A stretch of DNA of 7,924 nucleotides from Actinomycetes bacterium (lineage in GTDB: Bacteria; Actinomycetota; Acidimicrobiia; Acidimicrobiales; RAAP-2): contig JAJZFO010000115.1 in assembly GCA_021805305.1 (NCBI GenBank), forward strand, positions 1 through 7,924. Direction: 5' to 3'. Positions 5,001 to 7,924 of the stretch are shown piece after piece (the first letter of the stretch is position 1; each line of letters starts with the position of its first letter). The translations under genes were made by a program, and so were the position numbers. The notes beneath the pieces are model-generated. The model had not been told where the DNA came from, did no database searches, and worked only from the letters and a program-made list of their open reading frames with translations.

Positions 5001-6217
5001 ACCGCCGACGCGGCCATGTAGAGGCGCCACACGCGCGCCCGCTGGTCGCCGACCTCGGCTACCGCCTCGTCGAATCGCTTGACGAGGTTGTCCACCCAGT
5101 GGCGCAGCGTTATCGCGTAGTGCTCGCGCAGACTCTCGAGGTGACGGACTTCGAATCCGTGGGCTTGAAAGAGAGAGACCATGGTCCCCACGTCGTGGAG
5201 CTCGCCGTCGGGGAACACGTAGCGCTCGATGAAGTCGCTGCGGACTCGCGAGGGGCCGCGCAGTCCCCAGGCGATCTGCGTCTGGCGCCAGCCCTCGGCG
5301 AGTCGGGTCGGTCGAGGGTCGTCGCGCATCGAGATGGGCCGTCCGATGGCGTGGTTGAGGAAGCGGCCACCGGGTGCGAGGAGGTCGAACATCCGCTGGG
5401 CGTAGGGGGCCAGGGAACGACGACCCACGTGCTCACTCATCCCCACCGAGCTGATCGCGTCGAAGGGGCCGTCGCGGACGTCACGGAAATCCTGCAGTCG
5501 AAAGTCGCACAGGTGTTCCACGCCCGACTCACGCGCTCGCGCGATGGCGTAGGCCTGTTGCTCGGTGGAGAGGGTGACGCCGACGACGCGTACGCCGAAT
5601 TGCGTCGCCGCGTGCAACCCCATCGTCCCCCAGCCGCATCCGACGTCGAGGAGGCGCATCCCCGGCTGCAGGTCGAGTTTGCGACAGATCAGGTCGACCT
5701 TGCGGCGTTGCGCCGATTCGAGGGTGTCGGTGGCGTCGGCGAACACCGCACACGAGTACGTCATGGAGGGCCCGAGGACCATTTCGTAGAAGCGATTGGA
5801 CACGTCGTAGTGGTGGGAGATGGCGTCGGCGTCGCGACGCCGCGAGTGCAGGGCGCCGTGTTGTCGCGCCTCGATGCTCGGTGCGGCGAGTGGTCGCACG
5901 GCGCGCGAGCCCATGAGGCGCAGCAGCGGCCCCAGGGTCGAGGGCGAGAACAGGTGTCCCAGGGACGGGACCTCGAGCGCGAACAGGGCGTCGAGGTCAC
6001 CCTCGAGCTCGATGTCGCCCGCGACGAAGGCGCGCGCCAGTCCGAGCTCACCCGGTCGGCGCAGCACGCGCACCAGGGCCTCGGGCGTGAGGATCTTTAG
6101 GGTCAGGTCGTGGGCGGGGGACGCGACGCTGGGCTCGACGACGCTGGCGTCGAAGGCTTCGACGCGAAAGGGCAGTCGCCCCTCGAAAAGGTTCGCCACC
6201 GTCGCCGCCACCGTCAT
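4895..6217 (-). CDS. Cyclopropane-fatty-acyl-phospholipid synthase-type SAM methyltransferase
   Basis: Adds a SAM-derived methylene or methyl group to the double bond of acyl chains in membrane phospholipids. The 440-residue protein has an N-terminal lipid-binding region (LPFRVEAFD; PGELGLARAFVAGDIELEGDL at about 55-75), then ISHHYDVSNRFYEMVLG (133-149) and the SAM motif LLDVGCGWG (189-197). Residues that align by eye with the E. coli Cfa bicarbonate/active site are present: C156 (MTYSCAVF), E262 (MSEHVG), H289 (NHAIG) and Y333 (RYVFPDG). S404 replaces the reactive but non-essential Cys near the C-terminus. An insertion of about 25-30 residues around 296-325 precedes the FIERYVFP segment. ATG 6217 is chosen because AAGGGG (6222-6227) lies just upstream; earlier in-frame starts at 6247 and 6256 overlap the predicted -10 box. 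A tuberculostearate-type 10-methyl product is an alternative to a cyclopropane. Confidence 0.93.
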   Translation of the reverse strand: MTVAATVANLFEGRLPFRVEAFDASVVEPSVASPAHDLTLKILTPEALVRVLRRPGELGLARAFVAGDIELEGDLDALFALEVPSLGHLFSPSTLGPLLRLMGSRAVRPLAAPSIEARQHGALHSRRRDADAISHHYDVSNRFYEMVLGPSMTYSCAVFADATDTLESAQRRKVDLICRKLDLQPGMRLLDVGCGWGTMGLHAATQFGVRVVGVTLSTEQQAYAIARARESGVEHLCDFRLQDFRDVRDGPFDAISSVGMSEHVGRRSLAPYAQRMFDLLAPGGRFLNHAIGRPISMRDDPRPTRLAEGWRQTQIAWGLRGPSRVRSDFIERYVFPDGELHDVGTMVSLFQAHGFEVRHLESLREHYAITLRHWVDNLVKRFDEAVAEVGDQRARVWRLYMAASAVNFERHHLEIHQVLNVKPASGRSGLDLRPHFEPPF

Positions 6218-6221
6218 CGTC

Positions 6222-6275
6222 ACCCCTTGAGAGCCCTGATGGCCCATGGTAGACACGTCGGACGGGTCGACTCAA
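6222..6275 (-). promoter_or_regulatory. Promoter and ribosome-binding site of the methyltransferase gene
   Basis: On the minus strand TTGAGT (6270-6275) and TACCAT (6246-6251) are separated by 18 bp, with predicted transcription start near 6239. A 22-nt leader then carries AAGGGG (6222-6227), five bases before ATG 6217. Unlike its neighbours, this gene appears to use a conventional leader and Shine-Dalgarno site. Confidence 0.55.
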
Positions 6276-6325
6276 GTAATCCGCGACCCCGGCGCTCGTC
6301 GACGGCTCGCGAGGCCGGTCGTCCC

Positions 6326-6331
6326 TACGAT
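6326..6331 (+). promoter_or_regulatory. Putative -10 box TACGAT for the DUF2236 gene
   Basis: TACGAT fits TANNNT and ends 6 nt before the GTG at 6338, consistent with leaderless transcription. No -35 match is seen. It shares a 120-bp divergent intergenic region with the methyltransferase promoter. Confidence 0.5.
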
Positions 6332-6337
6332 GGCGGA

Positions 6338-7192
6338 GTGGAGAATGGAGAGAGCGCTCGAGGACCGTCGCGCGACGAGTCGCGGACCGGCCTGCTCGAC
6401 GGCCGGGTGTTGCGCGGGGCCATGTTGGCCCCGGCGGGCGCGAACGTGGTGATGCAACTCGCCCGCCGCGGCGTGGGACGGGGGGTGGCGCAGAGTCCGG
6501 TGAGCAGTGGCTCGCTGGTGCGTCATCCCCTGAAACGAACGCGCACGACGCTGGCCTACATTTGGCTGTCCCTCTACGGAACCGACGACGAACGCGCCAT
6601 CCTGCGTCGTCACGTCGACGCGCAGCACCGCCACGTGCGCTCGCGTCCGGGCGATGACGTGGCCTACGACGCCTACGACGCGCAGTTGCAATTGTGGGTC
6701 GCCGCGTGCATGTACGTAGGTTCTCGCCAGGGCTACGAGATGCTCTACGGACCCGCCAGTGAGACGGTCGCGGCAGCACTACTCGCCCGTTGTTCGCCCT
6801 TCGCCACCACCCTGCAGGTACCGGCCAGCCAGTGGCCCCGCGACCCGACGGCCTTCGCGACCTACTGGGAGGCGAACCTCGCTCGCGTGGAATTTGATGA
6901 CGTGACCTCGCGCTACCTCGTGGACTTCATCGACTTGCGTTTCCTGCCTCGCCCGTTGGCGGCCGTGGCGCGTCCGCTGCATCGACTGTTGTGCGTGGGT
7001 TTCCTCGGTGATCCTTTTCGCACGGGGCTGTCGCTGACGTGGAGCGCCCGGGACCAGCGACGCTTCGAGTGGTGCTGCACCACCCTGCGGTGCGTCAATC
7101 GCCTCGCGCCCCGGGTGCTGGCCGAGTTCCCTTGGAATCTCGTGCGCTACGACACCCGCCGGCGCCTCGCGCGCGGACGCTCGCTGGTGTGA
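6338..7192 (+). CDS. DUF2236 / MpaB-like oxygenase-family protein
   Basis: A 284-residue protein of the DUF2236 family, which includes the mycophenolic-acid oxygenase MpaB and is related to the haem-containing latex-clearing protein. Many members are annotated as oxygenases, but most are uncharacterised. Family hallmarks seen: an N-terminal helix with MLAPAGANVVMQLARRGVGRGVAQSP (the usual LL-GG-RA-LLMQ-AHP-VA-GV region) at about 29-54; PLKRTRTTLAYIWLSLYGT (64-82); RRHVDAQHRHVR (91-101), with His residues that could contact haem; and YDAYDAQLQLWV (110-121), the Y-A-D-x-L-x-WV motif. C-terminal helices end in PWNLVRYDTRRR. It has no signal peptide. GTG 6338 is preferred because a -10 box lies 6 nt upstream; the frame stays open farther upstream but that part overlaps the divergent promoter. 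It stops one base before the convergent SDR gene's stop codon. Confidence 0.85.
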   Translation: MENGESARGPSRDESRTGLLDGRVLRGAMLAPAGANVVMQLARRGVGRGVAQSPVSSGSLVRHPLKRTRTTLAYIWLSLYGTDDERAILRRHVDAQHRHVRSRPGDDVAYDAYDAQLQLWVAACMYVGSRQGYEMLYGPASETVAAALLARCSPFATTLQVPASQWPRDPTAFATYWEANLARVEFDDVTSRYLVDFIDLRFLPRPLAAVARPLHRLLCVGFLGDPFRTGLSLTWSARDQRRFEWCCTTLRCVNRLAPRVLAEFPWNLVRYDTRRRLARGRSLV

Positions 7193-7193
7193 G

Positions 7194-7924
7194 TCAGTAC
7201 GCGGCCGTGCGTTCGACGCACCAGTCCCAGAGCATCACCTGGTCGCGACCGGGGTCGCGCGAGCGCGTCCAGGGTACCTTGTGTTCGAATCGCGGGTGTC
7301 GGTCGAGCCAGAAGTCACCGGTGGAGCGCGACGATTCACGCGCGCCGGCCAGCCACACCAGGGTGTCCGCCCCCTGGGCGGGCGTGCGCAGCGCCGGCCG
7401 GGCGACCGCGTAGAAACGGGGCAGGGACGCCGCGAGGCCCGGCGTGTCGACCCAGCCGGGATGCATCGCGTGAAAGACGACGTCGCGCGACGTCACGTGG
7501 TGGATCCACTCGCGGTTCAAGACCAGTTGCGCTCGTTTGACCCGGGCGTAGGCGCGGACGCCGTCGAAGTCCGACGCGGGCGCCTCCAGGGTCGCCAGGT
7601 CGAACGACTGTGAATACATGCCGCCCGAGGACACCGTCAGGACGCGTCCGGGGGGCGCGGTGGCGAGCGAGGCCAAGAGCAGTGGCGTCAGGTGGAAGGG
7701 CCCCAGCAATTGTGCGGCGACAGTCATCTCGTAGCCCTGGGCGCTGAGCGCGCGCCTGGCGCTGATCGCGCCGGCGTTGTGGATGAGGACGTGCAGGGCT
7801 CCCCGGGCCGCCACGGTCTCGGCCACGCGTCGCACGGCGACGAGGTCACTCGTGTCGGCGAGGAGATAGTCGACCCGTTCGTTGTGCGACCGTGACCGCA
7901 ACGCGCTCACGCTGGTGCGCGCGC
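7194..7924 (-). CDS. SDR family oxidoreductase, DHRS12-like (5' partial)
   Basis: NAD(P)-dependent short-chain dehydrogenase/reductase. The frame runs off the right edge, so the N-terminal strand with the glycine-rich cofactor motif is missing; 242 residues remain. The GTG at 7910 is internal to the fold, because the open frame continues upstream and the text before the NAG motif is a typical beta2-beta3 region. Visible landmarks are LLADTSDL (adenine-side Asp), LIHNAGA, the catalytic Ser in LTVSSGGMYSQ, and YARVK (Tyr-x-x-x-Lys). Then comes HAMHPGWVDTPGLAASLPRFY, followed by LRTPAQGADTLVWLA and a FWLDRHPRFEHKVPWT tail, both characteristic of the DHRS12-like subgroup. The substrate is unknown. 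SDRs often accompany fatty-acid-synthase-type methyltransferases in bacterial gene clusters, so a lipid or aldehyde substrate is a reasonable guess. It is convergent with the DUF2236 gene, with one base between stops. Confidence 0.9.
   Translation of the reverse strand, partial: ARTSVSALRSRSHNERVDYLLADTSDLVAVRRVAETVAARGALHVLIHNAGAISARRALSAQGYEMTVAAQLLGPFHLTPLLLASLATAPPGRVLTVSSGGMYSQSFDLATLEAPASDFDGVRAYARVKRAQLVLNREWIHHVTSRDVVFHAMHPGWVDTPGLAASLPRFYAVARPALRTPAQGADTLVWLAGARESSRSTGDFWLDRHPRFEHKVPWTRSRDPGRDQVMLWDWCVERTAAY

Noticed and set aside
4913..6100. Plus-strand open frame (395 codons) opposite the methyltransferase
   Set aside because: Antisense shadow: no recognisable motif, while the minus strand carries the full SAM-methyltransferase motif set.
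6110..6337. Upstream in-frame extension of the DUF2236 gene
   Set aside because: It would overlap the start and promoter of the divergent methyltransferase, and the extra residues are low-complexity Arg/Gly. GTG 6338 sits at the right distance from a -10 box.

Overview
The window is GC-rich (roughly two thirds G+C by eye), densely coding DNA. High third-position GC, GTG starts, TANNNT-type -10 boxes lying directly in front of start codons, and actinobacterial-type families (an M. tuberculosis-like pyrophosphatase, a ferric-reductase/FMN-binding/ApbE operon, a DUF2236 protein, a DHRS12-like SDR) point to an actinobacterium. An Acidimicrobiia-like lineage is my guess, but nothing in the window proves it. 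No tRNA, rRNA, CRISPR array, insertion sequence or phage gene was seen. No gene-free stretch exceeds about 130 bp.

Layout: (1) 1-1045, plus strand: the 3' part of an inorganic pyrophosphatase gene and, 10 bp behind it, a multi-pass membrane protein of unknown function. (2) 1157-2003, plus strand: a 106-residue soluble hypothetical protein and a four-helix membrane protein. Each has a -10 box 5-7 nt before its start codon, so both are probably read from leaderless mRNAs. (3) 1963-4766, minus strand: a three-gene operon, read from 4766 downwards, with a haem/FAD/NAD(P) ferric-reductase-type transmembrane oxidoreductase, a secreted or anchored FMN-binding protein on a Thr/Ser-rich stalk, and the FMN transferase ApbE. 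(4) 4895-6217, minus strand: a cyclopropane-fatty-acid-synthase-type methyltransferase. (5) 6338-7192, plus strand, divergent from it: a DUF2236 (MpaB/latex-clearing-protein-like) protein. (6) 7194 to the right edge, minus strand: a DHRS12-like short-chain dehydrogenase that is cut by the window end.

The most interesting unit is region 3. Electrons from cytosolic NAD(P)H would pass through FAD and two b haems across the membrane to a flavin held covalently by the FMN-binding protein outside the cell, and ApbE would install that flavin. This architecture belongs to the known class of flavinylation-based extracytosolic electron transfer. This copy has an altered flavin-attachment motif (Ser as acceptor, Gln where Asp is usual) and an ApbE with no export signal. 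Regions 4-6 may form a lipid-modification neighbourhood, but that link is inference.
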